The translations under genes were made by a program, and so were the position numbers. Of a DNA stretch of 64,000 nt, positions 44,824-53,737 are shown one piece after another. The DNA lies in the NCBI RefSeq assembly GCF_012979235.1, contig NZ_JAATWC010000003.1, forward strand, positions 62,001-126,000. The letters are read 5' to 3'. The notes below the pieces were generated by a model that worked only from the letters and a program-made list of their open reading frames with translations, had not been told where the DNA came from and made no database searches. The stretch comes from Dissulfurirhabdus thermomarina. GTDB taxonomy: Bacteria; Desulfobacterota; Dissulfuribacteria; Dissulfuribacterales; Dissulfurirhabdaceae. Position 1 is the stretch's first letter, and every line of letters begins with the position of its first letter.

Positions 44824-46185
44824 GTGGAACTCCGGGACTTCCTGTCGGCCCTCGAAGTGGAGGGCGAATTGGTGCGGATCCCGGACCGGGTCTCCCCCCG
44901 TCTCGAGATCGGGGAGGTCACCCGGCGGGTGGCCGCGGCCGGCGGGCCCGCCCTGCTCTTCGAGCGCCCGGGGGACTTCGACATCCCCGTGGCCACCAAT
45001 CTCTTCGGGACCGCCCGGCGCATGGCGGCCGCCCTGGGTGTTTCGGACCTGGGAGACCTCGGGGACCGCTTCCTCCGGTTCCTCGACCTCGACCCGGCGG
45101 CCCGCCGGTCGCTGGTGACGGAGGTGGACGAGGCGGCGGCCCCCTGCCGGGAGGTGGTCCGGGACGGCCGGGCGGCGGACCTCGGGGAGCTCCCCGTCCC
45201 CCTGGCCTGGCCCGGGGACGGCGGCCCCTTCCTCACCCTACCCGTGGTCCTCACCCGCCACCCCGAGACCGGCGAGGTGAACGCCGGGATGTACCGGGTC
45301 CAGGTCTTCGACGCCCGGACGGCGGGCCTCGGGTGCCACCCCGCCTCCGGGGCCGCCGCCCACGTCCGGGCCGCCGAGGCCGGGGGCCGCCCCCTGGACG
45401 TGGCCGTGGCCCTCGGCCCCGCCACGGCCCTCACCTACGCCGCCACGGTCCCGCTCCCGCCCGGCCTGGACGAGCTCTCCCTGGCGGGCTTCCTCCAGGG
45501 CGCGCCGGTGGCCGTGGTGCCGGGCCGGACGGTGGACGTCGCCGTGCCCGCCGGGGCCGAGATCGTGGTGGAGGGCCGGATCCAGCCCGGCGAGCGGCGC
45601 CCGGTGGGGCCCGCGGGCAACCACACCGGCCGCTACGCCCCGGCGGTCTCCGCCCCGGTGATCCGGGTCACGGCCGTGACCCGCCGGGATCGGGCCGTCC
45701 TCCCCGCCACCCAGGTGGGGCCGCCCCCCCAGGAAGACCGCTGGTTCGTCCGGGCCACGGAGCGGCTCTTCCTCCCCTGGTGGCGGCGCCGGTACCCCGG
45801 CCTCCTCGACGTCCACCTGCCCGAGGAGGGCCTCTTCGGCCACATCGCCCTGGTCCGGGTGGCCCGCGGCCATGGCCGGGACGTCCTCCGGTCCCTCTTC
45901 TCCGCCCCCTTCCTCGGCGGCTTCAAGCTCATCGCCGCCTTCGACGAGGAGGTGGACCTCCGGGATCCCTCCCAGGTCCTCTGGCGCCTCGGGGCGGACC
46001 TCGACCCGGAGCGGGACCTCGTCGTCCCGGACCCCGACCTTGACCCCGCCCCTTCCCTCCCCCACTATGGGGGCAGGCTGGGCCTGGACGCCACCCGGGG
46101 CGCCGCCCGGCCCATGCGCCCCGACCCGGCCGCCGCCCGCCGGGCCGCCGCCCTCTGCCGGCGCCTGGAGCTCGCCGGCCGGTAA
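44824..46185 (+). CDS. mqnL: UbiD-family decarboxylase of menaquinone synthesis
   Basis: prFMN-dependent aromatic decarboxylase expected to act on the prenylated or unprenylated 6-naphthoate intermediate. 453 residues: ELRDFLSALEVEGELVRI start, VATNLFGTARRMAAAL, NAGMYRVQVFD (with the conserved Arg of the active site), LPPGLDELSLAGFLQGAP, EIVVEGRIQPGERRPVGPAGNHTGRYAP, and the C-terminal DPSQVLWRLGADLDPERDLV. Normally needs the flavin prenyltransferase encoded next door. GTG start; 10 bp after rnhA. Confidence 0.9.
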   Translation: MELRDFLSALEVEGELVRIPDRVSPRLEIGEVTRRVAAAGGPALLFERPGDFDIPVATNLFGTARRMAAALGVSDLGDLGDRFLRFLDLDPAARRSLVTEVDEAAAPCREVVRDGRAADLGELPVPLAWPGDGGPFLTLPVVLTRHPETGEVNAGMYRVQVFDARTAGLGCHPASGAAAHVRAAEAGGRPLDVAVALGPATALTYAATVPLPPGLDELSLAGFLQGAPVAVVPGRTVDVAVPAGAEIVVEGRIQPGERRPVGPAGNHTGRYAPAVSAPVIRVTAVTRRDRAVLPATQVGPPPQEDRWFVRATERLFLPWWRRRYPGLLDVHLPEEGLFGHIALVRVARGHGRDVLRSLFSAPFLGGFKLIAAFDEEVDLRDPSQVLWRLGADLDPERDLVVPDPDLDPAPSLPHYGGRLGLDATRGAARPMRPDPAAARRAAALCRRLELAGR

Positions 46186-46203
46186 CGCCGCTGGAGACCG
46201 CCG

Positions 46204-46824
46204 ATGTCCGTCCACGAATCCCCCCCAGGAAGCGCGCCCGCCGCCCCTCTCCTCGTCGCCGTCACCGGGGCCAGCGGCGCCCCCTACGCCGTTCGGTTCC
46301 TCGAGATCCTGGAAGCGGCGGAGGTCGAGGTCCACCTCGTGGTCTCCGAGGCGGGGGCCCGCGTCCTCGAGATCGAGACGGGGCGGCGGCCGGAGGACCT
46401 CGCCCGCCTCGCGGCGGCCGTCCATTCCGCCGGGGACCTCGCCGCCCCCCCCGCCAGCGGCTCCACCCCCTGGCGGGGGATGGTGATCCTCCCCTGCACC
46501 ATGGGGACCCTGGCGGCGGTGGCCAACGGGCTCTCCCGGAACCTCGTCCACCGGGCGGCGGACTGCATGCTCAAGGAACGGCGGCCCCTGGTGCTCGTCC
46601 CCAGGGAGGCCCCCTTGAACCGGGTCCACCTGCGAAATATGCTGGCGGCCGCCGAGGCGGGCGCCGTCATCTGGCCGGCCATGCCGGCCTTCTACCTCCG
46701 GCCGGCGGACCTCGACGACCTTGTGGACCAGTTCGCGCGGCGGCTCGCCGCCTTCCTGGGCATCCCCGTCCCCGGCCTCCGGCACTGGAACGGGGCGGAG
46801 CCCGACGACGCCGACCCGAGATGA
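46204..46824 (+). CDS. mqnM: UbiX-family flavin prenyltransferase
   Basis: Makes prenyl-FMN for the preceding UbiD-type enzyme. 206 residues: VAVTGASGAPYAVRFLEIL (FMN loop), VVSEAGARVL, LPCTMGTLAAVANGLSRNLVHRAADCMLKERRPLVLVPREAPLNRVHLRNML, and PAMPAFYLRP. The MVILPCTMGT segment and the PREAP motif match the family well. 18 bp after mqnL; overlaps mqnP (ATGA). Confidence 0.93.
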   Translation: MSVHESPPGSAPAAPLLVAVTGASGAPYAVRFLEILEAAEVEVHLVVSEAGARVLEIETGRRPEDLARLAAAVHSAGDLAAPPASGSTPWRGMVILPCTMGTLAAVANGLSRNLVHRAADCMLKERRPLVLVPREAPLNRVHLRNMLAAAEAGAVIWPAMPAFYLRPADLDDLVDQFARRLAAFLGIPVPGLRHWNGAEPDDADPR

Positions 46825-47744
46825 AGCCACCGGCCCCCGACACCTCCCCCCGAGACCCCGGCCCCGCCCCCCGGGCGGCCCGGGGGCCATTCTACAAGCT
46901 CCGCGTGCTGCTCGACATGATCAAGTTCGAGCACACGCTCTTTGCGCTCCCCTTCGCCTACCTCGGGGCCTTCCTCGCCGCCGGGGGGCCGCCGGACGCG
47001 GCCACCGCCGCCTGGATCCTCGCCGCCATGGTGGGGGCACGGACCTGCGCCATGGCCTTCAACCGGCTGGTGGACCTCCCCTTCGACGCCAGAAACCCCC
47101 GGACCCGGGACCGGGCCCTGCCCCGGGGGGAGGTCCGGCCCGCCGAGACCTGGGGGCTCATCGCGGCCTCCGCCGCCCTCTTCTTCGTGGCCGCCTGGCG
47201 GCTCAACCCCCTGGCGCTGGCCCTCTCGCCCCCGGTGCTGGCGGTCATCCTCCTCTATTCGTACACCAAGCGCTTCACCGCGCTGTGCCACCTCTTTCTC
47301 GGGCTGGCCCTGGGGATCGCCCCGGCCGCCGGCTGGATCGCCGTCCGGGGCGCCGTCTCCCTCACGCCCCTGGTCCTCGCCGCCGGGGTCCTCTTCTGGG
47401 TGGCCGGTTTCGACATCCTCTACGCCTGCCTCGACGTGGCCTTCGACCGGGCGGCCGGGCTCCACTCCATACCCGCCCGGCTGGGCGTCCCGGCGGCCTT
47501 CCGGTTGGCGCGGGCCTTCCACGTCGTGGCCCTGGCGGCCTTCATCGCCGTGGGGCGGCTGGCGGGCCTCGGGTGGATCTATGCCGCCGGCCTCGCCGTG
47601 ACCGCGGCCCTCATGATCCTCCAGCACAGCGTGGTCCGGCCGGACGACCTCTCCCGGATGGACATGGCCTTCTTCACCGCCAACGGGGCCATCAGCCTGG
47701 TCCTCTTCGCGGCCACGGCCCTGGACCTCGCCCTGGGAGGATGA
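46821..47744 (+). CDS. mqnP: UbiA-family prenyltransferase of menaquinone synthesis
   Basis: Attaches the polyprenyl chain to the naphthoate ring in the inner membrane. 307 residues, about eight or nine membrane helices. Conserved Asp motifs: NRLVDLPFDARNPRTRDRALP (NxxxD..D..N.RT) and DVAFDRAAGLHSIPARLG (DxxxD). The start KLRVLLDMIKFEHTLFALPFAYLGAFL is typical of the 4-hydroxybenzoate/MqnP subgroup. Coupled at both ends by ATGA overlaps to mqnM and pyrK. Confidence 0.93.
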   Translation: MKPPAPDTSPRDPGPAPRAARGPFYKLRVLLDMIKFEHTLFALPFAYLGAFLAAGGPPDAATAAWILAAMVGARTCAMAFNRLVDLPFDARNPRTRDRALPRGEVRPAETWGLIAASAALFFVAAWRLNPLALALSPPVLAVILLYSYTKRFTALCHLFLGLALGIAPAAGWIAVRGAVSLTPLVLAAGVLFWVAGFDILYACLDVAFDRAAGLHSIPARLGVPAAFRLARAFHVVALAAFIAVGRLAGLGWIYAAGLAVTAALMILQHSVVRPDDLSRMDMAFFTANGAISLVLFAATALDLALGG

Positions 47745-48556
47745 CGGTGGCGGCGCCCGCGCGGTTCGATCTCGACGCCCCGGTCCTCGACCACCGGCCC
47801 GTGGCCCCCGGGATCCACGAGCTGACGGTGGAGGCCCCCGGGGTCGCGGCGGCCGCCCGGCCCGGGCAGTTCTGCATGCTCGCCCCGGCCGCGGCCGACG
47901 CCCGGGACCCGCTCCTCCGCCGTCCCCTCTCCATCCACCGGGTGGCGGACGGCGGCCGGGTGGTCTTCCTCTACCGGGTGGTGGGCCGTGGGACCGCGCT
48001 CCTGGCCGCCCGCCGGCCCGGGGACCTCGTCCGGGTGCTCGGCCCCCTGGGCCGGGGCTTCACCCCGGGCGCCGGCCCGGCGGTGCTGGTGGGCGGCGGC
48101 ATGGGGATCGCCCCGCTCCTCTTCCTGGCCGAACGGCTGCCGGCCGGGCATGGGCACGCCGTGGTCCTCGGGGCCAGGACCGCGGCGGAACTCCCCGGCC
48201 TCGACCGGTTCGAGGCCGCGGGCCACCGCCTCCTCGTGGCCACAGAGGACGGAAGCCTCGGCGAGAAGGGGCTCGTCACGGGGATCCTCGAGGGCCTGCT
48301 GGAGGAGGCGGCCGGCGGGGACGGCCCGGCGCTCTTCGCCTGCGGTCCCTGGCCCATGCTCCGGGCCGTCCGGGAGGCCGCCGCGGCAAAACGGCTGCCG
48401 CTCCAGGTCTCCCTCGAGACCCGGATGGCCTGCGGCGTGGGCCTCTGCCTGGGCTGCGCCGTGCCCCGCCCTTCCGGGGAGGGCTACCACCACGTCTGCC
48501 GTGAGGGCCCCGTCTTCGACGCCGAGGCCGTCTCGTGGGAGGCGCCGCCGCCATGA
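47741..48556 (+). CDS. pyrK: Dihydroorotate dehydrogenase electron-transfer subunit
   Basis: FAD- and 2Fe-2S-containing partner of PyrD (class 1B), passing electrons to NAD+. 271 residues: FAD domain with RPGQFCMLAP, DPLLRRPLSIHRV, and NAD-binding GGGMGIAPLLFLAERL; C-terminal cluster CGVGLCLGCAVP plus a later Cys in YHHVCREGP. All four cluster cysteines are visible. The ATG overlaps the mqnP stop, so pyrimidine and quinone genes are in one transcript. Confidence 0.94.
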   Translation: MTVAAPARFDLDAPVLDHRPVAPGIHELTVEAPGVAAAARPGQFCMLAPAAADARDPLLRRPLSIHRVADGGRVVFLYRVVGRGTALLAARRPGDLVRVLGPLGRGFTPGAGPAVLVGGGMGIAPLLFLAERLPAGHGHAVVLGARTAAELPGLDRFEAAGHRLLVATEDGSLGEKGLVTGILEGLLEEAAGGDGPALFACGPWPMLRAVREAAAAKRLPLQVSLETRMACGVGLCLGCAVPRPSGEGYHHVCREGPVFDAEAVSWEAPPP

Positions 48557-49461
48557 AGACCCCGAACCTCGCCGTGGAGATCGGCCCCCTCCGCCTCGAA
48601 AACCCCGTCCTCCTCGCCTCCGGGACCTGCGGCTACGGGGCGGAGCTCGCCGACCTCGTCGATCTCGACGCCGTGGGGGGCATCGTGGCCAAGGGCATCT
48701 CCCTCGAGCCCATGCCCGGCAACCCCCCGCCGAGGACCGTGGAGACGCCCTGCGGGCTCTTGAACGCCATCGGCCTCGAAAACGTGGGGCTCCAGGCCTT
48801 CCTGGACGAGAAGCTGCCCCGGCTGCGTCGGTTCCGGGCCCGGGTCATCGTGAACATCCTCGGCTCCCGGCCCGAGGACTACGCCGCCCTCGCCGAGCGG
48901 CTCGACGGCGCCGGGGGCGTGGACGCCGTGGAGGTCAACATCTCGTGCCCCAACGTCAAGGCCGGCGGCGCCGCCTTCGGCACCGACCCGGCCGCCGCCG
49001 CCGCCGTGACCCGGGCCGTGCGGCGGGTCACCCGGCTGCCGGTGATCGTGAAGCTCTCCCCCAACGTCACGGATGTCACCGAGATCGCCCGGGCGGTGGA
49101 GGCCGCCGGGGCCGACGCCGTCTCCCTCATCAACACCCTCCTCGGCATGGCCGTGGACCTCGAGGCGCGGCGCCCGGCGCTGTCCACGGTCTTCGGGGGG
49201 CTCTCCGGCCCGGCGGTGAAACCCGTGGCGCTCCGCATGGTCTGGCAGGTCTCGCGGGCCGTGGGCATCCCGGTGATCGGCATCGGGGGCATCGCCTCGG
49301 CCCGGGACGCCCTGGAATTCCTGGTGGCCGGGGCCGCCGCGGTCCAGGTGGGGACCGCCACCCTCGTCCGCCCCGGCACCGCCGTGGAGGTGATCCGCGG
49401 CATCCGCGACTACTTGGCGGCCCGCGGCCTGTCCGCCCCCGCCGATCTCCGCTGTCCCTGA
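48553..49461 (+). CDS. pyrD: Dihydroorotate dehydrogenase, catalytic subunit (class 1B)
   Basis: Oxidises dihydroorotate to orotate in pyrimidine synthesis, with FMN. 302 residues: NPVLLASGTCGYGAEL, GGIVAKGISLEPMPGNP, NAIGLENVGL, VEVNISCPNVKAGG with the catalytic Cys of class 1B enzymes, IVKLSPNVTDV, and GIGGIASARDALEFLVAGAAAVQVGTA. Coupled to pyrK. Last gene of the operon; a hairpin terminator follows. Confidence 0.96.
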   Translation: MKTPNLAVEIGPLRLENPVLLASGTCGYGAELADLVDLDAVGGIVAKGISLEPMPGNPPPRTVETPCGLLNAIGLENVGLQAFLDEKLPRLRRFRARVIVNILGSRPEDYAALAERLDGAGGVDAVEVNISCPNVKAGGAAFGTDPAAAAAVTRAVRRVTRLPVIVKLSPNVTDVTEIARAVEAAGADAVSLINTLLGMAVDLEARRPALSTVFGGLSGPAVKPVALRMVWQVSRAVGIPVIGIGGIASARDALEFLVAGAAAVQVGTATLVRPGTAVEVIRGIRDYLAARGLSAPADLRCP

Positions 49462-49469
49462 GGCGGCTG

Positions 49470-49494
49470 CGGCCCGGCGACCGCCGCCGGGCCG
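49470..49494 (+). terminator. Hairpin terminator after pyrD
   Basis: A perfect 10-bp GC stem (CGGCCCGGCG / CGCCGGGCCG) with a 5-nt loop lies 8 bp after the pyrD stop. A short interrupted T-rich stretch (CTTGACTTTT) follows at 49501-49510 and doubles as the -35 region of the fusA promoter. Confidence 0.6.
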
Positions 49495-49501
49495 CCGGCC
49501 C

Positions 49502-49530
49502 TTGACTTTTCGCGGCAGAGCCTTTATTTA
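49502..49530 (+). promoter_or_regulatory. Promoter of fusA
   Basis: TTGACT (49502-49507), 17-bp spacer, TATTTA (49525-49530), in the most AT-rich patch of the region (49502-49549). It implies a leader of roughly 180 nt before the fusA ATG, with several GC-rich inverted repeats in it. The rest of the 258-bp spacer holds only the pyrD terminator. Confidence 0.75.
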
Positions 49531-49719
49531 TTCGTATTCTTTTCCATTTGAGGAGCAGCACGCCCGGCCCACCCTCCCAGGAGTCGAACCCCGGCCAGCC
49601 AAGCGTCGCGGGAACCGGCGGCGCCGACGCGGGATCCCGTTCCCGGCGGCGCCGGCAGGGTCTCGGCGTCCCGGCGGCCGGCCGGCGGGCCCGGGCATTC
49701 CACGACGAGGTACAGTGAC

Positions 49720-51804
49720 ATGAAGAAGGATCCGAACAAGGTCAGGAACATCGGCATCAGCGCCCACATCGACGCGGGGAAGACCACCCTCACCGAGCGC
49801 ATCCTCTACTACACCCGGCGCATCCACGCCATCCACGACGTCAAGGGCAAGGACGGCGTCGGCGCCACCATGGACTTCATGGAGCTCGAGAAGGAGCGCG
49901 GCATCACCATCACGTCCGCCGCCACCTACTGCGACTGGAACGACCACGAGATCAACATCATCGACACCCCGGGGCACGTGGACTTCACCATCGAAGTGGA
50001 GCGGGCGCTCCGGGTCCTCGACGGCGGCATCCTGGTGCTCTGCTCCGTGGGCGGGGTCCAGTCCCAGTCCATCACCGTGGACCGGCAGATGGCCCGGTAC
50101 AAGGTCCCCTGCATCGCCTTCGTCAACAAGTGCGACCGGAGCGGCGCCAACCCCATGAAGGTCGTGGACCAGCTCCGCGAAAAGCTCGGCCACAACGCCG
50201 TGGCCATGCAGGTCCCCATCGGGCTCGAGGCCGACCTCCAGGGCGTCGTGGACCTCGTCACCATGAAGGCCGTGTACTTCGACGGCGAAAACGGCGAAAA
50301 CGTCCGCATCGAGGAGATCCCGGACCACCTCCGGGCCGAGGCCGAGTCCCGGCGCGAGGCCCTCATCGACGCCGCCTCCATGTTCTCCGACGAACTCATG
50401 GAGGCCGCCCTGGAGGGCGAGGTCCCGGAGGACCTCCTGCGCGCGGCGATCCGCCGGGGGACCCTCACCCGAGAGCTCACCCCCGTCTTCATGGGCTCCG
50501 CCTACAAGAACAAGGGGGTCCAACCCCTCCTCGACGCGGTGACCTACTATCTCCCCGCCCCCTCCGAGGTGGAGAACGTGGCCCTCGACATGGACCGGGA
50601 CGAGGCCCCCGTGACCCTGGAGAGCGACCCCGGGAAACCCCTGGTGGCCCTGGCCTTCAAGCTGGAGGAGGGCCGCTACGGGCAGCTCACCTACATCCGC
50701 GTCTATCAGGGGACCCTGGCCAAGGGCGACACCATCATGAATTCCCGGACCGGGCGGAAGGTGAAGGTGGGCCGGGTGGTCCGCATGCACTCGAACCAGA
50801 TGGAAGACATCGAGTCCATCCCCGCCGGCTACATCGGCGCCCTCTTCGGCATCGACTGCGCCTCGGGCGACACCTTCACATCGCCGGACGTCCACTACAG
50901 CATGACCTCCATGCACGTCCCCGAGCCGGTGATCTCCCTGGCCATCAAGCCGGCGGACAACAAGGCCCAGGACAACATGTCCAAGGCCCTCTCCCGCTTC
51001 ACCAAGGAGGACCCCACCTTCCGGACCTACGTGAACCACGAGACCGGCGACACCATCATCTCCGGAATGGGCGAGCTCCACCTCGAGGTCTACATCGAGC
51101 GCATGCGCCGCGAGTACAATGCCGAGGTCATCACCGGCAAACCCCAGGTGGCCTACCGCGAGACCATCACCCGCCGCGCCGAGTTCAACTACACCCACAA
51201 GAAGCAGACGGGCGGCGCCGGCCAGTACGGCCGCGTGGCGGGCTGGATGGAGCCCGTGGCCGACGAGGAATTCGTCTTCGAGAACCAGATCACCGGCGGG
51301 GCCATCCCCACCGAGTTCATCGGCTCCTGCGAGAAGGGCTTCCGCAGCGCCATGGAGAAGGGCACCCTCCTCGGCGTCCCGGTCACCGGGATCAAGGTGG
51401 TCATCAACGACGGCCAGGCCCACAGCGTGGACTCCTCCGACATGGCCTTCCAGGCCGCGGCCCGCGGTGCCTTCAAGGAGGGCTACGCCAAGGCCAACCC
51501 CGTCATCCTGGAACCCATCATGAAGGTGGCGGTGGAGACCCCGGCCGAGTACCAGGGGGCGGTCATGGGCTCCCTCAACCAGCGCCGGGGCATGATCCTC
51601 GGCACCCAGGACGAAGGCGAGATGTGCGTCATCGAGGCGGAGGTGCCGCTGGCGGAGATGTTCGGCTATTCCACCGACCTGCGCTCCGCCACCCAGGGGA
51701 AGGCGCAGTTCACCATGGAATTCGCCACCTATCGCCAGGTACCGAAGAACATCGCCGAGGAGCTCATCAAGAAGGCGGCGGAAAAGAAGAAGGCCGCCGC
51801 CTGA
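49720..51804 (+). CDS. fusA: Elongation factor G, mitochondrial/spirochaete/deltaproteobacterial (spdEFG1-like) type
   Basis: GTPase driving translocation. 694 residues: G1 AHIDAGKTT (15-23), effector [19 protein letters not shown]3 DTPGH, G4 NKCD, then domains II-V, ending in a Lys/Ala tail. Segments such as [27 protein letters not shown] (given here in two overlapping known blocks), [26 protein letters not shown] and THKKQ(T/S)GGAGQYG match human mitochondrial GFM1 nearly residue for residue, unlike the canonical bacterial EF-G. It stands alone, far from the str operon, with its own promoter. By family knowledge spdEFG1 specialises in translocation and a second paralogue does recycling; that paralogue is not here. 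Confidence 0.93.
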   Translation: MKKDPNKVRNIGISAHIDAGKTTLTERILYYTRRIHAIHDVKGKDGVGATMDFMELEKERGITITSAATYCDWNDHEINIIDTPGHVDFTIEVERALRVLDGGILVLCSVGGVQSQSITVDRQMARYKVPCIAFVNKCDRSGANPMKVVDQLREKLGHNAVAMQVPIGLEADLQGVVDLVTMKAVYFDGENGENVRIEEIPDHLRAEAESRREALIDAASMFSDELMEAALEGEVPEDLLRAAIRRGTLTRELTPVFMGSAYKNKGVQPLLDAVTYYLPAPSEVENVALDMDRDEAPVTLESDPGKPLVALAFKLEEGRYGQLTYIRVYQGTLAKGDTIMNSRTGRKVKVGRVVRMHSNQMEDIESIPAGYIGALFGIDCASGDTFTSPDVHYSMTSMHVPEPVISLAIKPADNKAQDNMSKALSRFTKEDPTFRTYVNHETGDTIISGMGELHLEVYIERMRREYNAEVITGKPQVAYRETITRRAEFNYTHKKQTGGAGQYGRVAGWMEPVADEEFVFENQITGGAIPTEFIGSCEKGFRSAMEKGTLLGVPVTGIKVVINDGQAHSVDSSDMAFQAAARGAFKEGYAKANPVILEPIMKVAVETPAEYQGAVMGSLNQRRGMILGTQDEGEMCVIEAEVPLAEMFGYSTDLRSATQGKAQFTMEFATYRQVPKNIAEELIKKAAEKKKAAA

Positions 51805-51914
51805 TCGGGGGGCGGCCCGTGCACACCGGCGGCATCGAGCCCGCGCGATCCCGGCCCCGGCCCCCCGGCTGGCGGGGCCGAAAGGTCGTCTACCTGAGAG
51901 AAAGGTCCCTCATC

Positions 51915-52619
51915 ATGCTGAAGAAAGACCTGATCCTGCGAAACCCCCTCCGGCTCATGGGCCGGGAGACCGGCCACGTCCTCTCCGAGGGGGGCTTCGG
52001 TGCGGTGGTGGCCCGGGCGGGGGTCGGAAAGACCGCCCTCCTGGTTCAGCTCGCCCTCGACCACCTGCTCCGCGGCGAGGACGTGCTGCACGTCAGCCTC
52101 GACCAGCCGGTCAAGAAGGTCTGCCTCTGGTACGACGAGGTCTTCCGCCACATCCGCGACCAGTACGAGCTGCCCCAGGCCGAGGAGCTCTGGGAATCCA
52201 TCCTGCCCCACCGCTTCATCATGACCTTCAACGTGGACGGCTTCAGCGTGCCGAAACTCGAGGAACGGGTGACGGACCTCACGGCCCAGGGTCTCTTCGA
52301 GCCCCAGGTCCTCCTGGTGGACGGGCTCCCCTTCGACGAGGCCGTCCGGGAACCCCTGTCGGAGATGAAGATCTTCGTCCGGGAGCAGGGACTCCGCGCC
52401 TGGTTCTCGGCCAGGGCCCACCGCTCGGCCAAGCCCGGGGAGGCCGCCCTGGCCGCCCCCCTGGCCGACGTGGCGGACTTCTTCGAGGTGATCCTCCAGC
52501 TCACCCCGAAGGGCCCGGAGGTGGAGGTCCAGGCCGCCAAGATGCCAGAGGGCGCCGCCGCGGAGGGCGGGATCGTCCTCGACCCCAATACCCTGCTCAT
52601 CAAGAACAAGAAGGGCTGA
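51915..52619 (+). CDS. P-loop ATPase-like protein of unknown function
   Basis: 234 residues, KaiC/RecA-like at its N-terminus: GGFGAVVARAGVGKTALLVQLALDHLLRGEDVLHVSLDQ contains a Walker A (ARAGVGKT, about residues 32-39), and VLLVDGLPF is a Walker B-like strand. A region KKVCLWYDEVFRHIRDQYELP follows. No second domain. I do not know the function; it is probably a conserved deltaproteobacterial protein. It lies 110 bp after fusA with AAAGG upstream, and 3 bp before the ABC ATPase. Confidence 0.72.
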   Translation: MLKKDLILRNPLRLMGRETGHVLSEGGFGAVVARAGVGKTALLVQLALDHLLRGEDVLHVSLDQPVKKVCLWYDEVFRHIRDQYELPQAEELWESILPHRFIMTFNVDGFSVPKLEERVTDLTAQGLFEPQVLLVDGLPFDEAVREPLSEMKIFVREQGLRAWFSARAHRSAKPGEAALAAPLADVADFFEVILQLTPKGPEVEVQAAKMPEGAAAEGGIVLDPNTLLIKNKKG

Positions 52620-52622
52620 GCC

Positions 52623-53579
52623 GTGCTGGCCGTCCACGGCCTCCACGTCCGGCTGCAGACGGAAAGGGGCCCCGTGCCGGCGGTGCGGGGCCTCGATCTT
52701 TCGGTGGACCGGGGCGAGAGCGTCTGCCTCGTGGGCGAGTCCGGCTGCGGGAAGACCCTCACCGCCCTGGCGGTGCTCCGGCTGCTGCCTTCCCCCCCCC
52801 TGGAGATCGCCGGCGGTTCCATCCGCTTCGACGGCCGGGAGCTGACCACCCTGCCCCCCGAGGAGATGCGGCGCCTCCGCGGCCGCCGGATCGCCATGGT
52901 CTTCCAGGAACCCATGACCGCCCTGAACCCGGTCTTCACCGTGGGCCGCCAGATCGCCGAGGTCCTCGAGGTGCACCTCGGAACGCCGCCGTCGGAGGCG
53001 CGCCGGGCGGCCCTGGAGCTCCTGGAGCAGGTGGGGGTGCCCGAACCGGCGAGCCGCATCGACGCCTATCCCCACCAGCTCTCCGGCGGCCTCCGCCAGC
53101 GGGCCATGATCGCCATGGCCCTGGCCTGCGCCCCGGACCTCCTCATCGCCGACGAGCCCACCACCGCCCTGGACGTGACCGTCCAGGCCCAGATCCTCGA
53201 CCTCCTGGCCCGCCTCCAGCGAGAGCGGGGCCTCGGCCTCCTGCTCGTCACCCACAACCTGGGGGTGGTGGCCCAGGTGGCCCACCGGGTGCTCATCATG
53301 TACGCGGGGCGCATCGTCGAGGAGGCACCGGTGGAGGCCCTCTTCGCCCATCCACGCCACCCCTACACCCGGGGCCTCCTGGCCTCCGTCCCCTACGGCG
53401 TCGCCGAGGGGACCCGGCGCCTGCCGGCCATCCCGGGCACGGTGCCGCCGCTCGAGGCCGTCCCCGCCGGATGCCCCTTCCACGATCGGTGCCCGGAGGT
53501 CATGGACGTCTGCCGACGGGTCGAGCCCGCCGCCCGACGCCCCGGCCCCGGGGTCACCGTCCGGTGTCACCTCTGGTAG
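52623..53579 (+). CDS. Oligopeptide/dipeptide-type ABC transporter ATP-binding protein
   Basis: 318 residues of the OppD/DppD type. Walker [11 protein letters not shown] (about 38-47), Q-loop [12 protein letters not shown], signature [17 protein letters not shown], Walker [15 protein letters not shown]-loop VTHNLGVV. The C-terminal extension [12 protein letters not shown] and the cysteine motif [16 protein letters not shown] mark the peptide/nickel subfamily, where four Cys hold a 4Fe-4S cluster. GTG start. No permease, binding protein or OppF gene is nearby, so it is an orphan here. A 158-bp gap to bamD follows with only a 23-codon open frame. Confidence 0.88.
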   Translation: MLAVHGLHVRLQTERGPVPAVRGLDLSVDRGESVCLVGESGCGKTLTALAVLRLLPSPPLEIAGGSIRFDGRELTTLPPEEMRRLRGRRIAMVFQEPMTALNPVFTVGRQIAEVLEVHLGTPPSEARRAALELLEQVGVPEPASRIDAYPHQLSGGLRQRAMIAMALACAPDLLIADEPTTALDVTVQAQILDLLARLQRERGLGLLLVTHNLGVVAQVAHRVLIMYAGRIVEEAPVEALFAHPRHPYTRGLLASVPYGVAEGTRRLPAIPGTVPPLEAVPAGCPFHDRCPEVMDVCRRVEPAARRPGPGVTVRCHLW

Positions 53580-53737
53580 GCCGGGGGAGAACCAACGGAC
53601 CTTCGAGATGTACGACGCCGTCACCGGCGAAGACATCACGCCCCGGAGGGGGGACGAGACGGGGGCGGACAGGCGTTGAGCCCCGGCCGAGGGCGCCCGC
53701 CGGGAGAGAGGTCCCCGGGCGCCTGCCGGAAGAGGCG

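Noticed and set aside
49570-49600. tRNA/tmRNA T-arm-like string GGTTCGACTCC on the minus strand
   Set aside because: The flanking bases do not form a 5-bp T stem, and no acceptor, D or anticodon stems are present; it lies in the fusA leader.
53608-53679. 23-codon open frame (MYDAVTGEDITPRR...) after the ABC ATPase
   Set aside because: Reads like a protein fragment, but too short to assign, without a convincing ribosome site or recognisable family; it may be a remnant.
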